Shown here piece by piece: positions 35,799 through 44,868 of a stretch of DNA of 64,000 nt. The first letter of the stretch is position 1, and every line of letters begins with the position of its first letter. The position numbers were made by a program, and so were the translations under genes. Source of the stretch: Mesorhizobium sophorae. GTDB taxonomy: Bacteria; Pseudomonadota; Alphaproteobacteria; Rhizobiales; Rhizobiaceae. The stretch spans positions 372,001 to 436,000 of the forward strand of contig NZ_NNRI01000022.1 in NCBI RefSeq assembly GCF_002270415.1. The letters run 5' to 3'. A model generated the notes under the pieces. It was not told the DNA's origin and did no database searches. It worked only from the letters and a program-made list of their open reading frames with translations.

Positions 35799-36592
35799 TA
35801 TTGCTTCTCCAAAACGATTGCCGAAACCTGCCGGCCGTAATCGGGCTCCTTGCGGTGCGTGGTGCGCCGGTAGGAGTAAAACAGATCTTCCTCGGCATAA
35901 GTGCAGCGGCCGAGGCCCTCTGCCGTCACGCCGGCCTTAGCCAGCCGGTCGACCGTGTAGCGATTGAGGTCGAACATCGCATGGCCGGCGTTGGCGGAAG
36001 GTACGAAATAGCGGATGTTTTCAGCGTCGGCCTCGACGAAACGGGCGACGAATTCCGGCCCGACCTCATAGTTTTCAGGGCCGATCGAAGGGCCGAGCAC
36101 GGCAACGATGTTTTCGCGGCTGGCACCGAGGCTTTCCATGGCGAGGATGGTGTTTTCCAGCACGCCGGTGAAGGCGCCTTTCCAGCCGGCATGCGCGGCG
36201 CCGATGATGCGCGCCTGCGCATCGGCGAACAGCACCGGGCCGCAATCGGCGGTCGAGGCACCGATGGCGATGCCCGGGCGGTCGGTGACGATGGCGTCGG
36301 CCTTGGGCCGCTCGCCGGCAAAGGGCTCGCGCACGATGATGACATCGGGCGAATGGACCTGCCAGGCGGTCAGCAGATGGTTCGCCGGCACGCCCATCCA
36401 GGCCGCGACACGGCTGCGGTTCTCGGCGACCAGCGCCTGGTCGTCATTCGATCCGGTGCCGATGTTGAGGCCCTGGTAGATGCCGCTGGAAACACCGCCG
36501 AGGCGGGTGAAATAGCCGTGGCGGATGCCTTGCGCCTGCGCCTTGTCCAGCAGGGCCGACCGAACGGGATCCGGTTTGGTCTGATTCAGCAT
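35798..36592 (-). CDS. pgeF: peptidoglycan editing factor / laccase-domain protein
   Basis: 264 residues of the YfiH/DUF152 family. The zinc site is formed by His in WQVHSPDV, Cys in STADCGPVLF and His in GAAHAGWKG. Members have been described as polyphenol oxidase, purine nucleoside phosphorylase and the enzyme that removes wrong amino acids from cell-wall precursors. Family is secure; the in vivo role here is inferred. Third in the leftward group lgt, midA-like, pgeF. Confidence 0.9.
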   Translation of the reverse strand: MLNQTKPDPVRSALLDKAQAQGIRHGYFTRLGGVSSGIYQGLNIGTGSNDDQALVAENRSRVAAWMGVPANHLLTAWQVHSPDVIIVREPFAGERPKADAIVTDRPGIAIGASTADCGPVLFADAQARIIGAAHAGWKGAFTGVLENTILAMESLGASRENIVAVLGPSIGPENYEVGPEFVARFVEADAENIRYFVPSANAGHAMFDLNRYTVDRLAKAGVTAEGLGRCTYAEEDLFYSYRRTTHRKEPDYGRQVSAIVLEKQ

Positions 36593-36724
36593 GCGGGCGT
36601 TGTTGTCCGTGTGGGCGGTTTCGTCAAGAAGAAGTGCTTTTCGACAAGAAGGCGGATCAGAGTTCGGCTGGCGGTCCGAACGCTGCTTGCCGGACGGGAG
36701 ATTGGGAGAGGCGGCAGTGAAAAG

Positions 36725-37813
36725 TCAATCCGCCGTGGCAAAGGGCCGGACGGCCATGTCGCGCGGCAGCACGGCAAGCACCTTGAACAGCTCGCCCATG
36801 GCTTGCGCGCCGGCGAGGCGTTCGACGTCGTCGGCGATCTTGTCGCGCGCCGTCTGGTCGGCATCGGCGCCGAGCCGGCCGGCACGCTCGAGAATGCCCA
36901 TGCCGAGCAGGAAGTCGCCTTGCGTCGACAGATGGGCGTCGAGCCCACGCGCGCGGACGGTTGCGGCAAGAGCGGCGAAATCGACGTGGGTCGTCAGGTC
37001 GGCCTCGCCGGGATTGGCCAGCACATCTTCGTGATCGTGCCTGCGCAGAGCCTGCAGCGTGTCGCCGACACCTGGCCTGAGGTGGCCATAGTCCACGAAC
37101 AGGCCGGCTCCGCCATGCCTGGATATGCGTTCGGCAATGGTCGCCATCAGGGCTGCGCGTGCCGGCGCGACCTCGACGATCGCGCCTTGCGGCGCGTCGG
37201 TGGCGTCGTCAGGCAGCAGCGTCGGGTCGACCGAGCCGGCGCCGGCAAAGAAGCGCAGCTCACTGGTCTCGTCCAGACCGACCACGCGTTCGCGCCAGCC
37301 GGCGCCGGCGCGGACGAACTGGCGGATGGGCACGGCATCGAACAATTCGTTGCCGACGATGAACAGCGGCTGTTGCGGCAGCGTGTCTATGGTTTCGTGC
37401 CAATCGATCGCGAATGGCGTCGTGCCGAGCGTCTGTTTCTGAACTTCTGTCAGGCGTGGGCTGGTCTCGATCATCGCGAAGCCGGCGCCTTTGGCCAGAT
37501 CAGGATCAAGTCGCGACAGCGTGCGCAGCATGTCGTTCATCAGCGTGCCGCGGCCAGGACCGATCTCGGCGACGGTGACCGGCAGCGGCCGGCCGCTGGC
37601 CAGCCAGGCCTGGTAGAGCCAGATGGCGACGAGTTCGCCGAACATCTGGCTGATCTCGGGCGCGGTGATGAAGTCGCCGGCCGCGCCAAAGGGTTCGCGC
37701 GTCGTGTAGTAGCCGTCCACGGGGTCGAACAGGCACATCGCCATGTATTCGTTGACGGGAAGCGGCCCCGACGCCTCGATAAGGCCGACGATGCGGGTCT
37801 TCAGCCGTGTCAT
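36725..37813 (-). CDS. SAM-dependent methyltransferase, NDUFAF7/MidA type
   Basis: 362 residues. N-terminal GPLPVNEYMAMCLFDPVDGYYTTREPFGAAGDFITAPEISQMFGE is the signature of this family. The SAM loop is VAEIGPGRGTLMNDML, and FIVGNELFDAVPIRQFV follows. Mitochondrial NDUFAF7 methylates an Arg of a complex I subunit, so this may act on NADH dehydrogenase. The start overlaps the lgt stop by four bases (ATGA). Confidence 0.9.
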   Translation of the reverse strand: MTRLKTRIVGLIEASGPLPVNEYMAMCLFDPVDGYYTTREPFGAAGDFITAPEISQMFGELVAIWLYQAWLASGRPLPVTVAEIGPGRGTLMNDMLRTLSRLDPDLAKGAGFAMIETSPRLTEVQKQTLGTTPFAIDWHETIDTLPQQPLFIVGNELFDAVPIRQFVRAGAGWRERVVGLDETSELRFFAGAGSVDPTLLPDDATDAPQGAIVEVAPARAALMATIAERISRHGGAGLFVDYGHLRPGVGDTLQALRRHDHEDVLANPGEADLTTHVDFAALAATVRARGLDAHLSTQGDFLLGMGILERAGRLGADADQTARDKIADDVERLAGAQAMGELFKVLAVLPRDMAVRPFATAD

Positions 37814-38664
37814 GCCGGCTGCGGTTGTGGCACCGGCTTGGCGGTCACCATCGCCCAGATGCCGACCAGGACCATCGGCGACGACAGGATCATGCCCATG
37901 GTCAGCCAGTTGGTGCCAAGGAGATAGCCGAGCTGCTGGTCGGGCTCGCGGAAGAATTCGACGAAGATGCGCGACAGGCCGTAGCCGCAGATGAAGGCGC
38001 CGCCGACGAAGCGCGGCGTCTTCAGCTTGAGGCGCGAATGGGTGAGGATGCGCAGGACGAGGAACAGCACCACGCCCTCCAGCAAGGCCTCGTAGAGCTG
38101 GCTAGGATGGCGGGCAAACGGCCCGCCATTGGGGAATTCGATCGCCCAGGGCACGTCAGTGGGGCGCCCCCAGAGCTCGGAATTGATGAAATTGGCGACG
38201 CGCACCAGGCCAAGGCCAACCGGCACACCGGCCGCCACCACGTCGAACAGCGACCATGTGCGGATGCCGCGCTTGATGGAAAACAGCGTCATGGCGAGGA
38301 TGACGCCGAGCAGGCCGCCGTGGAACGACATGCCGCCCTGCCAGACCGCGAAGATGTCGAGCGGGTGGGCGATGTAGCGCGGCAGGTCGTAGAACAGCAC
38401 GTAGCCCGTGCGGCCGCCCAGTACGACGCCGATGGCCGCCCAGACGATGAAGTCGTCGAGGTCCTCCGGCTTCATCGGCAGGACGCCGTTCGGCCACAGC
38501 CTCGCATTGGCAGCGAGCCGCTTGGCGTACCACCAGGCGAACAGGATGCCGACGATGTAGCCGACGCCGTACCAATGCACCGCAAGCGGCCCGATCTGGA
38601 TGAGGATCGGGTTGATGTTGGGGAAGGGCAGGGAGGCCAGCGGTAGCAGGAAATAGTCGTTCAA
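37810..38664 (-). CDS. lgt: prolipoprotein diacylglyceryl transferase
   Basis: About 284 residues. The start is uncertain: TTG at 38664 (NDYFLLPLASLPFPNINPI) is chosen because it matches the family start; an in-frame ATG-like start at 38775 would add 37 residues of low complexity. Seven membrane helices, with GYIVGILFAWWYAKR, GGRTGYVLFYD, the HGG of MSFHGGLLG and the signature RVANFINSELWGRPTD. The enzyme moves diacylglycerol from phosphatidylglycerol to the Cys of lipobox proteins such as those at 34.6 and 49.1 kb. Confidence 0.93.
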   Translation of the reverse strand: MNDYFLLPLASLPFPNINPILIQIGPLAVHWYGVGYIVGILFAWWYAKRLAANARLWPNGVLPMKPEDLDDFIVWAAIGVVLGGRTGYVLFYDLPRYIAHPLDIFAVWQGGMSFHGGLLGVILAMTLFSIKRGIRTWSLFDVVAAGVPVGLGLVRVANFINSELWGRPTDVPWAIEFPNGGPFARHPSQLYEALLEGVVLFLVLRILTHSRLKLKTPRFVGGAFICGYGLSRIFVEFFREPDQQLGYLLGTNWLTMGMILSSPMVLVGIWAMVTAKPVPQPQPA

Positions 38665-38831
38665 CAGGGAACTCTCGGTTGCGATCGTATTTGGGCGCGG
38701 ACCATGCGGCAGGGTTTTGGCAGGGTCAAGGCAAGGCGGACGTTCCCGACTTGATGCCGCAGCAGGGCGCAACATGCTTGCATTCCAAGTGCAGCGCTAC
38801 TAACTCAAATAACGGTAAGCGAGGATTTGCC

Positions 38832-39134
38832 ATGTCGACCGGACCGAACCGCATTCTCGATGAGTTCGCCAAGCTGATGACCGATGCCGCCGGGGCCGCC
38901 CAAGGCGTGCGTCGCGAGGTCGAGACCGCCTTCAAGGGCCAGGCCGAACGCATCCTCAACACCATGGACGTGGTGCAGCGCGAAGAGTTCGAGGCGGCGC
39001 GCGAGATGGCCGCCAAGGCCCGGGAAGAGAACACCCGCCTTGCCGAGCGTATCGAGGCGCTAGAAGCCAAGCTTGCCGAATTGACCGGACAGGCCGCACC
39101 GGCGGCGGCGGCAAAGCCCCGCGCGAAAAAATAA
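38832..39134 (+). CDS. ubiK: accessory factor UbiK family protein
   Basis: 100 residues from ATG 38832. The helical part (RILDEFAKLMTDAAGAAQGVRREVE) and C-terminal coiled coil (EARE...LAERIEALEAKLAEL) match the BMFP/UbiK family, which assists ubiquinone synthesis and has membrane-fusing activity. The last 15 residues are Ala/Lys-rich. It is divergent from lgt. Confidence 0.85.
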   Translation: MSTGPNRILDEFAKLMTDAAGAAQGVRREVETAFKGQAERILNTMDVVQREEFEAAREMAAKAREENTRLAERIEALEAKLAELTGQAAPAAAAKPRAKK

Positions 39135-39458
39135 TCATTAAACTTTTCCACATAGCCCGATCCTGAAAAGCGCTTTGCCGTGAATCGCTTAACGGCGTTG
39201 CATGAATCTTTGTGACAGCGGCTTTCCACATGCGAATGACGCAGTGCGAAAAATTGGGCTGTTCACGCGACTCCCGATCAATAGACTGAATTTGTTGCAT
39301 GATTCGGAACAGAGTCATGCGGCCGGGCGGTGGGGTCCGGTCTGGGGGTCTTTGCGTCGAGAAGTCCTGGCCGTCCGAGTTCTAGACAAGATTGTTCGTT
39401 GTGTGTGCCCTCCCGCGGAGCGTGTGGCGGCGCTCCTCAGAACGACAGGAAGCATTCC
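39135..39458 (+). other. intergenic region ahead of the YbjN gene
   Basis: 324 bases. Contains AT-richer sequence after ubiK and a GC-rich part near the YbjN start, with ACAGGAA as its ribosome site. No convincing ORF, repeat family or terminator with a T-run was seen. Confidence 0.45.
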
Positions 39459-39959
39459 ATGGAACTTCTCGAACTCGAATTCTCCCGCGAAATCCATCCG
39501 GTGGATGTTATCGAGCAGGTGGCCCACAACAACGACTGGTCCTTTGAGCGGGCTGGCGATGACGAGATTTCGATCTCGGTTGCCGGCAGCTGGACCGACT
39601 ATCACGTCTCCTTCTCGTGGATGGAGGATTTCGAGGCGCTGCACCTGGCCTGCGCCTTCGACATCAAGGTGCCGGAGGCCCGCGCACTGGAAGTGATGCG
39701 GCTGCTGTCGCTCATCAACGAACAGATGCTGTTCGGCCATTTCGACCTCTGGGAGCAGGAAGGCGCGATCATGTTCCGCCAGTCGCTGCTCCTGGCCGGC
39801 GGTGTCGAGCCGTCGAGCCAGCAGGTCGAAGTGCTGCTGTCGTCGGCGCTGGAAGCCTGCGAATGCTATTTCCAGGCGTTCCAGTTCGTCGTCTGGTCGG
39901 GAACCTCGGCCAAGGACGCGCTGGCCGGCGTGCTGTTCGAGACCTACGGCAACGCCTAG
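39459..39959 (+). CDS. YbjN-domain protein
   Basis: 166 residues from ATG 39459 with CAGGAA upstream. The protein has the YbjN fold pattern: FSREIHPVDVIEQVAHNNDWSFERAGDDEISISVAG, then YHVSFSWMEDFEALHLACAF and LLSLINEQMLFGHFDLW. YbjN proteins are small, soluble and possibly chaperone-like (type III chaperone fold); exact role unknown. A palindromic hairpin right after the stop probably ends its transcript. Confidence 0.85.
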   Translation: MELLELEFSREIHPVDVIEQVAHNNDWSFERAGDDEISISVAGSWTDYHVSFSWMEDFEALHLACAFDIKVPEARALEVMRLLSLINEQMLFGHFDLWEQEGAIMFRQSLLLAGGVEPSSQQVEVLLSSALEACECYFQAFQFVVWSGTSAKDALAGVLFETYGNA

Positions 39960-40079
39960 AGCCCGTTCCATCCCGATGGAATCGGGATGGGGCTCTATCT
40001 CATTGTTTGAGCATGATCTCTGGACAATCGGTTTCCGTTTGTCCGCGAAAACTGGGGTCCACTTTTCGGGATCATGCTC
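39958..40079. repeat. rhizobial palindromic mosaic element, copy 2
   Basis: Two modules. The first (39958-39996) is AGAGCCC...CCATCCCGAT-GGA-ATCGGGATGG-GGCTCT. The second (40009-40079) has perfect arms GAGCATGATC/GATCATGCTC around GGTTTCCGTTTGTCCG and CCACTTTTCGGG. The second module matches 41843-41912 closely. Such mosaics are common in Mesorhizobium and Rhizobium. Confidence 0.75.
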
Positions 40080-40109
40080 TAGAGCGACGGCAAGGCAGAC
40101 AAGACAGAG

Positions 40110-40469
40110 ATGAGTTCGAGCAGCAAGCGCAAGCCCGAGATCAGTTTTGCCGACTTCGATCGTGTCGACATCCGTGCCGGCACGATCGTCGAGGCCGAGC
40201 CGTTTCCCGAAGCACGCAAGCCGGCATTCAAGCTTAAGATCGATTTCGGCGCCGACATCGGCATCAAGAAATCCTCGGCCCAGATCACCAAATACTATAC
40301 GCCCGAGACGCTGATCGGCCGGCAGGTGTTCGCGGTGGTCAATTTCCCGCCGCGCCAGATAGGTCCGTTCATGTCGGAAGTGCTGACGCTCGGCTTTCCC
40401 GACGAGGAGGGTGCTGTGGTGCTCGGCGCCATCGAGCGCAGGGTGCCGGATGGCGGGCGGCTTTTTTAG
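40110..40469 (+). CDS. csaA: tRNA-binding protein CsaA-like
   Basis: 119 residues forming a dimeric OB fold. DFDRVDIRAGTIVEAEPFPEARKPAFKLKIDFG and KKSSAQITKYYTPETLIGRQVFAVVNFPPRQIG are the family signature, with SEVLTLGFPDEEGAVVLGAIERRVPDGGRLF at the end. CsaA binds tRNA and has been linked to export chaperoning. The start follows the mosaic repeat directly. Confidence 0.9.
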   Translation: MSSSSKRKPEISFADFDRVDIRAGTIVEAEPFPEARKPAFKLKIDFGADIGIKKSSAQITKYYTPETLIGRQVFAVVNFPPRQIGPFMSEVLTLGFPDEEGAVVLGAIERRVPDGGRLF

Positions 40470-40614
40470 GACGTGCTGATATTCAGGTAAGGCCGGCTTG
40501 CGAACGGCGGTCTCCAGTGCTTCCGGTACTCACGCACCCAAACGGGTCTCGCAGCCCGCCATTCTCAGCTTGGCCTGATCTGAATCTCGACACATCCTGA
40601 GGCCGCGATACTTC

Positions 40615-41637
40615 TCAGGCAGCCAGTTTCCGCGGCGTGCCCAGTGCTTCCTCGACCGTGTCGAGAAACAGTTCGGCGCAGGCTTTCCAGCTGTAGCGCA
40701 TGGCGCGTTCGCGCGCCTCGGCGCGGTCGACGTTGAGCGCGGCGAGTGCTGCCTCGCGCAGGTCGGTCGAAACCGCGCCGCCAAAACCGTCGCCGACGAT
40801 GTCGATCGGACCGGTCACCGGATAGGCGGCGACCGGCGTGCCGCTGGCCAGCGCCTCGATGATGACATTGCCGAACGTGTCGGTGCGGCTGGGGAAGACG
40901 AAGACGTCGGCCGAGGCGTAGATCTCGGCCAATTCGTCATTGGGGCGATGGCCGAGGAAATGCGCCTGCGGGTATTTCGCCTTCAGCTTGGCCAGTTCCG
41001 GACCCTCGCCGACGATCACCTTGCTGCCGGGCAGATCGAGGTCGAGAAAGGCCGAGAGGTTCTTTTCGATGGCGACGCGGCCGACGCAGAGGAAGATCGG
41101 GCCGGGAAAGCCGAGATCCTTCTTCTTGTCCGGCCGGAAATGGTCGGTGTCGACGCCACGCGTCCAGGGGCGCAGCTTGTTGAAACCACGCGAGGCAAGA
41201 TCGTCGGCGAGCGACTGCGTGGCGACCAGCGTGCCCTGGCCGGAATTGTGGAAATCGCGCAGCCAGCGATAGGCCCAGCTCTCCGGCACCGGCAGGCGTG
41301 CGCTCAGATATTCGGGAAAACGGGTGTGATAGCTGGTGGTGAACGGGCGGCCGGCATTGCGGCAATAGCGTCGCGCCATGATGCCCAGCGGTCCCTCGGT
41401 GACGAGGTGGATGTGGTCCGCCTTGCCGGCTTCGATCAGGCGCGCGACATGGCCGGGCGTGGTCAGCGCCAGCCGGATGTCGGGGTAGGTCGGCAAGGGC
41501 AGCGTGCGAAAGATGTTGGGTGTCAGGAAATCCACCGCGACATCGAAGGATTTCAGCGTCTCGGTCAGCCGTTCCAGCGTGTGGACGACGCCATTGACCT
41601 GCGGGCGCCAGGCGTCGGTGACCATCAATATGCGCAT
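40615..41637 (-). CDS. GT4-family glycosyltransferase
   Basis: 340 residues with a GT-B fold. N-terminal DAWRPQVNGVVHTLERL and HIHLVTEGPLGIMARRYC; the nucleotide-sugar domain has LCVGRVAIEKNL and the E-x7-E motif ASADVFVFPSRTDTFGNVIIEALASGTPVAA. Closest to the MgtA-type mannosyl- or glycosyl-lipid transferases of rhizobia. Donor and acceptor are not certain. Convergent with csaA. Confidence 0.88.
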   Translation of the reverse strand: MRILMVTDAWRPQVNGVVHTLERLTETLKSFDVAVDFLTPNIFRTLPLPTYPDIRLALTTPGHVARLIEAGKADHIHLVTEGPLGIMARRYCRNAGRPFTTSYHTRFPEYLSARLPVPESWAYRWLRDFHNSGQGTLVATQSLADDLASRGFNKLRPWTRGVDTDHFRPDKKKDLGFPGPIFLCVGRVAIEKNLSAFLDLDLPGSKVIVGEGPELAKLKAKYPQAHFLGHRPNDELAEIYASADVFVFPSRTDTFGNVIIEALASGTPVAAYPVTGPIDIVGDGFGGAVSTDLREAALAALNVDRAEARERAMRYSWKACAELFLDTVEEALGTPRKLAA

Positions 41638-41842
41638 GGCGGCCCTTTGCTCGAAAGGTCGACGGTTGCCTTGAGACGATGCCGGAACGGCGACCAGCCT
41701 GCGGCCCTCGCTTCGCTCCAGCGCACCCGGGCGGGCACGGGATCGAAGTGAGGCGGCAAGGCCGAATCAAGTGAGGTCGCGCGCTTCATGCGCGCTCTTC
41801 ACCATGGTTTCATGACGGGCGGATGAAGCAGTCGTCTAGCTA

Positions 41843-41912
41843 AGCACGATATCTGGATAAACAGTTTCCGTTTGTCCGAGAAAACCGGTCTCCACTTTTC
41901 GGAATCATGCTC
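41843..41912. repeat. rhizobial palindromic element, copy 3
   Basis: Shares long stretches with 40009-40079: AGTTTCCGTTTGTCCG, GAAAACCGG, TCCACTTTTCGG and ATCATGCT. Its left arm (AGCACGATATCTGG) is degenerate. It lies at the 3' end of the sensor kinase gene. Confidence 0.75.
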
Positions 41913-41915
41913 CGA

Positions 41916-43331
41916 TCAGGCCGGAACCTTGATGACGGCACGCAGGCCGCCGAGCGGGCTGTCGTCGAGTGTGATGTCGCCGCCATGGCTGCGTGCGATA
42001 TCGCGGGCAATCGACAGGCCGAGCCCCGTGCCGCTGGCATCGAGGTTGCGAGCTTCGTCGAGCCGCACGAAGGGCTTGAACACGTCTTCGCGCCTGTCGA
42101 GCGGAATACCGGGGCCATCGTCGTCGATGGTGACCAGCAGCGAGCCGCGGCCATGGTTGGCGTTGACCTCCACCGTCCTGGCATAGCGGAAGGCGTTGCC
42201 GATGACGTTGGACAGCAGCCGGGCAAAGGCGTTCGGCCGCACATGCACATCACGGTCGCCAACAAGCGTCGTCGACAGCTTGCGCTTGCGCAATCCGGCT
42301 TCCTCGTCAAGCTTCTGGAAATAGGCCTCGAGATCGAACCGCCCGGCATCCTCGGAAGCCTCGCCACGGGCAAAGGCGAGGTAGCCTTCGAGCATCGACT
42401 GCATATCGTCGATGTCCTGGTCGAGCGCCGCCTTGGTCTCGGCCTTGCCGCCGGCCAGCGCCAGTTGCAGCTTGAAGCGGGTGAGAATGGTTCGCAGGTC
42501 ATGGCTGACGCCAGTCAGCATGGCGGTGCGTTGCTCGATCTGGCGTTCAATGCGCTCGCGCATCTGGATGAAGGCAAAGCCGGCGCGGCGAACCTCCTCG
42601 GCGCCGCGCGGCCGGAAATCGCGCGGCATCGGCCGGCCCTTGCCGAAGCTTTCGGCCGCCTCGGCGAGCGTCAGGATGGGCCGGATCTGGTTGCGCAGGA
42701 AGGGGATGGCGATCATCAACAGCACCAGCGAGGTGCCGACCATCCAGATCAGGAAGATGTGGGTGTTCGAGGCATAGGCCTGGCTGCGGCGCACGAAGAC
42801 GCGCAGCACCTTGCCCTCAAGCTGGACGCGCACCTCGACGATGTTGGAATTGCCGACCGTGTCGATCCAGAACGGGCGGTTGATCTGGCGGGTGATTTCG
42901 GCCGAGAGAACATCGTCGAGGATCGAGAAGAAGGGCTTGGGCCCGGGCGCGGGCAGCGGGTCGGGCGGCAAGAGGTCGACCTTCAACTGCATGCGGTCCT
43001 GGGCGATCCGGATGATGTTGGCGTAGTCGGCGTCGTGCGGATAGGTTTCGATCATGTCGATGATGGCGGCGATGTCGCGTACGGTGGCCTGCGACAGGCG
43101 CTGCGTCACGGTTGCCCAATGGCGTTCCATGAAGACGAAGGCGACCACCGATTGCAGCAGGATCATCGGCGCGATGACGATGATCAGCGAGCGGGCATAG
43201 AGCCGCTTCGGCATATACAGCGAAACGAGGCGCCAGAACCGGTTCCAGGCACGCGGCACCGCCTTGAGCGTGCGCGCGGCGCGTGCGCTCAAGCCGTTAT
43301 TGCCCGGCTGTTGCAGTTCCGTGGTTGCCAT
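41916..43331 (-). CDS. EnvZ-like sensor histidine kinase
   Basis: 471 residues from ATG 43331; an upstream in-frame extension overlaps the regulator gene antisense and was dropped. Two membrane helices (LYARSLIIVIAPMILLQSVVAFVF and IFLIWMVGTSLVLLMIAIPFL) flank a periplasmic domain. HAMP follows, then the phosphoacceptor His in GVSHDLRTILTRFKLQ. ATPase motifs are NVIGNAFRYA, DDDGPGIP and GTGLGLSIA. It is downstream of its response regulator by 49 bases. The signal is unknown. Confidence 0.93.
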   Translation of the reverse strand: MATTELQQPGNNGLSARAARTLKAVPRAWNRFWRLVSLYMPKRLYARSLIIVIAPMILLQSVVAFVFMERHWATVTQRLSQATVRDIAAIIDMIETYPHDADYANIIRIAQDRMQLKVDLLPPDPLPAPGPKPFFSILDDVLSAEITRQINRPFWIDTVGNSNIVEVRVQLEGKVLRVFVRRSQAYASNTHIFLIWMVGTSLVLLMIAIPFLRNQIRPILTLAEAAESFGKGRPMPRDFRPRGAEEVRRAGFAFIQMRERIERQIEQRTAMLTGVSHDLRTILTRFKLQLALAGGKAETKAALDQDIDDMQSMLEGYLAFARGEASEDAGRFDLEAYFQKLDEEAGLRKRKLSTTLVGDRDVHVRPNAFARLLSNVIGNAFRYARTVEVNANHGRGSLLVTIDDDGPGIPLDRREDVFKPFVRLDEARNLDASGTGLGLSIARDIARSHGGDITLDDSPLGGLRAVIKVPA

Positions 43332-43380
43332 TCGCTCTTTTCGTTTGCCCGCAACCGTTCGACCGGCCGCAGGCGGCATT

Positions 43381-44100
43381 CTATTCCACGCTGAGCCGAT
43401 ACCCAATACCGCGCACGGTCTGCAGCCACACCGGATTGGACGGATCGCGCTCGATCTTGCGGCGCAGCCGGTTGATCTGGACGTCGATGGTGCGCTCGCC
43501 GACTTCAGAATCGTCGCCGACAAGCTCGTGGCGGGGGATCGTCTCACCTGCTCGCGCGGCGAAGATCGCCAGGATCTCCTGCTCGCGATCGGTCAGCTTC
43601 AGCGCCTCGCCGCCGCGCTTCAATTCGCGCCTGGCTATCTGGAACGTGTAAGGGCCGAAGACCAGTTGCTCGACCTTCGGCGTTGTCGCCGGACCGCCGC
43701 GGCGCAGGATGTTGTTGATGCGCAGGATCAGCTCGCGCGGATCGAAAGGTTTCGGCAGATAGTCGTCGGCGCCGGCTTCGAGGCCGGTGATGCGGCTGTC
43801 GGTTTCCGACAGCGCCGTCAGCATCAGGATCGGCACGTTCTTTTCGGCGCGCAGCGACTTGGTCAGGTCGACGCCCGTTTCACCGGGCATCATCACGTCG
43901 AGGATCAGAAGATCGAAGTCGAGGCCGGCAAGCTTGCGCCTGGCTTCGCCGGCATTGCCGGCGACCGTGACGCGAAAGCCGTTTTCGGTCAGATACTGCT
44001 TGAGAAGATTGCGGATGCGGGTGTCGTCGTCGACGACGAGCAAATGCGGCGCGTCGTCGTCTGGTGCGGCCGCATGATCGACCCTTTCAGTGCTCTCCAT
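43381..44100 (-). CDS. OmpR-family response regulator
   Basis: 239 residues from ATG 44100. The receiver domain has the acidic pair in LLVVDDDTRIR, the phosphoacceptor Asp in LLILDVMMPGETG and the Lys in YLPKPFDP. A winged-helix DNA-binding domain follows (LTDREQEILAIFAARAGETIPRHELVG, RTIDVQINRLRRKIERDPSNPVWLQTVRGIGYRL). Its start lies inside the end of the upstream MarR gene, and the kinase gene follows, so the three form one operon. Confidence 0.93.
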   Translation of the reverse strand: MESTERVDHAAAPDDDAPHLLVVDDDTRIRNLLKQYLTENGFRVTVAGNAGEARRKLAGLDFDLLILDVMMPGETGVDLTKSLRAEKNVPILMLTALSETDSRITGLEAGADDYLPKPFDPRELILRINNILRRGGPATTPKVEQLVFGPYTFQIARRELKRGGEALKLTDREQEILAIFAARAGETIPRHELVGDDSEVGERTIDVQINRLRRKIERDPSNPVWLQTVRGIGYRLSVE

Positions 44101-44620
44101 GGCTTTTCCCTGACATTTTTGCGGACCCAACGTCGATCTGCGCTCTCAGTTCCGGATTGACCATCGCTTCGAGGAACCGTTCAACCAGGGTCCGTTCGGT
44201 TATCCCGGAATCTCCCAATGCAGCATGGATGCGGCGCGACTGTGGCCGCGCCAGCGCCAGCGCCAGCGCGCGGCCCTTGGCGGTCGGATAAAGCTCGCGC
44301 TGCCGGCGGTCGCGCGGACCTTGCAACTGCACGACATGGTCGGTGTCGATCAACTGCTTGAGCACCCGGGCTAGGCTCTGTTTGGTGATCTTCAGCACGT
44401 CGAGCAGTTCGGCAACCGTCAGGCCCGGCCTGCGGTTGACGAAATGCAGCACCCGGTGGTGGGCGCGGCCGAAGCCGTAATCGGCCAGGATCTGATCCGG
44501 ATCGGAGGTGAAGTCCCGATAGGCGAAGAAGAGCAGTTCGATGATGGCGAAATCGATGCCGTCCTCGTCGGTGATCGCCGTCCTGATCGGTTTCCCGGCT
44601 GCGTGGCTTCGATCCGTCAT
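44087..44620 (-). CDS. MarR-family regulator heading the two-component operon
   Basis: 177 residues from ATG 44620, five bases after GGAG; the adjacent ATG 44623 is too close. The winged helix reads RPGLTVAELLDVLKITKQSLARVLKQLIDTDHVVQLQGPRDRRQRELYPTAKG. It overlaps the response regulator start by 14 bases, which indicates coupling. A MarR protein in front of an OmpR/EnvZ pair next to ilvE is a layout I recall from other Hyphomicrobiales. Confidence 0.9.
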   Translation of the reverse strand: MTDRSHAAGKPIRTAITDEDGIDFAIIELLFFAYRDFTSDPDQILADYGFGRAHHRVLHFVNRRPGLTVAELLDVLKITKQSLARVLKQLIDTDHVVQLQGPRDRRQRELYPTAKGRALALALARPQSRRIHAALGDSGITERTLVERFLEAMVNPELRAQIDVGSAKMSGKSHGEH

Positions 44621-44868
44621 CATTTCTCCGCTTGAAAGAGAGATTATGTCAGTACTATTGACGTAATTTCCCTGCAATGGTAATTTTTGACAAGCTTTTG
44701 GGCGGATTGCGAACGAAAAGGCAAGAGAGGCCGGTTTTTCCGGAACTTCCTGAGTTTGCCAGAGCGCAATTATCCGCCTACGCTCCAGCATAAAGGCCGC
44801 CTTGCGCGACCGACACGAAACACACAACGATACAACACTATGCGGGCTGCCGCCCGCGGGAGGTTACC

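Noticed and set aside
35801..37927. 708-codon plus-strand ORF opposite pgeF and the MidA-like gene
   Set aside because: Antisense shadow of two clear genes with overlapping start and stop signals.
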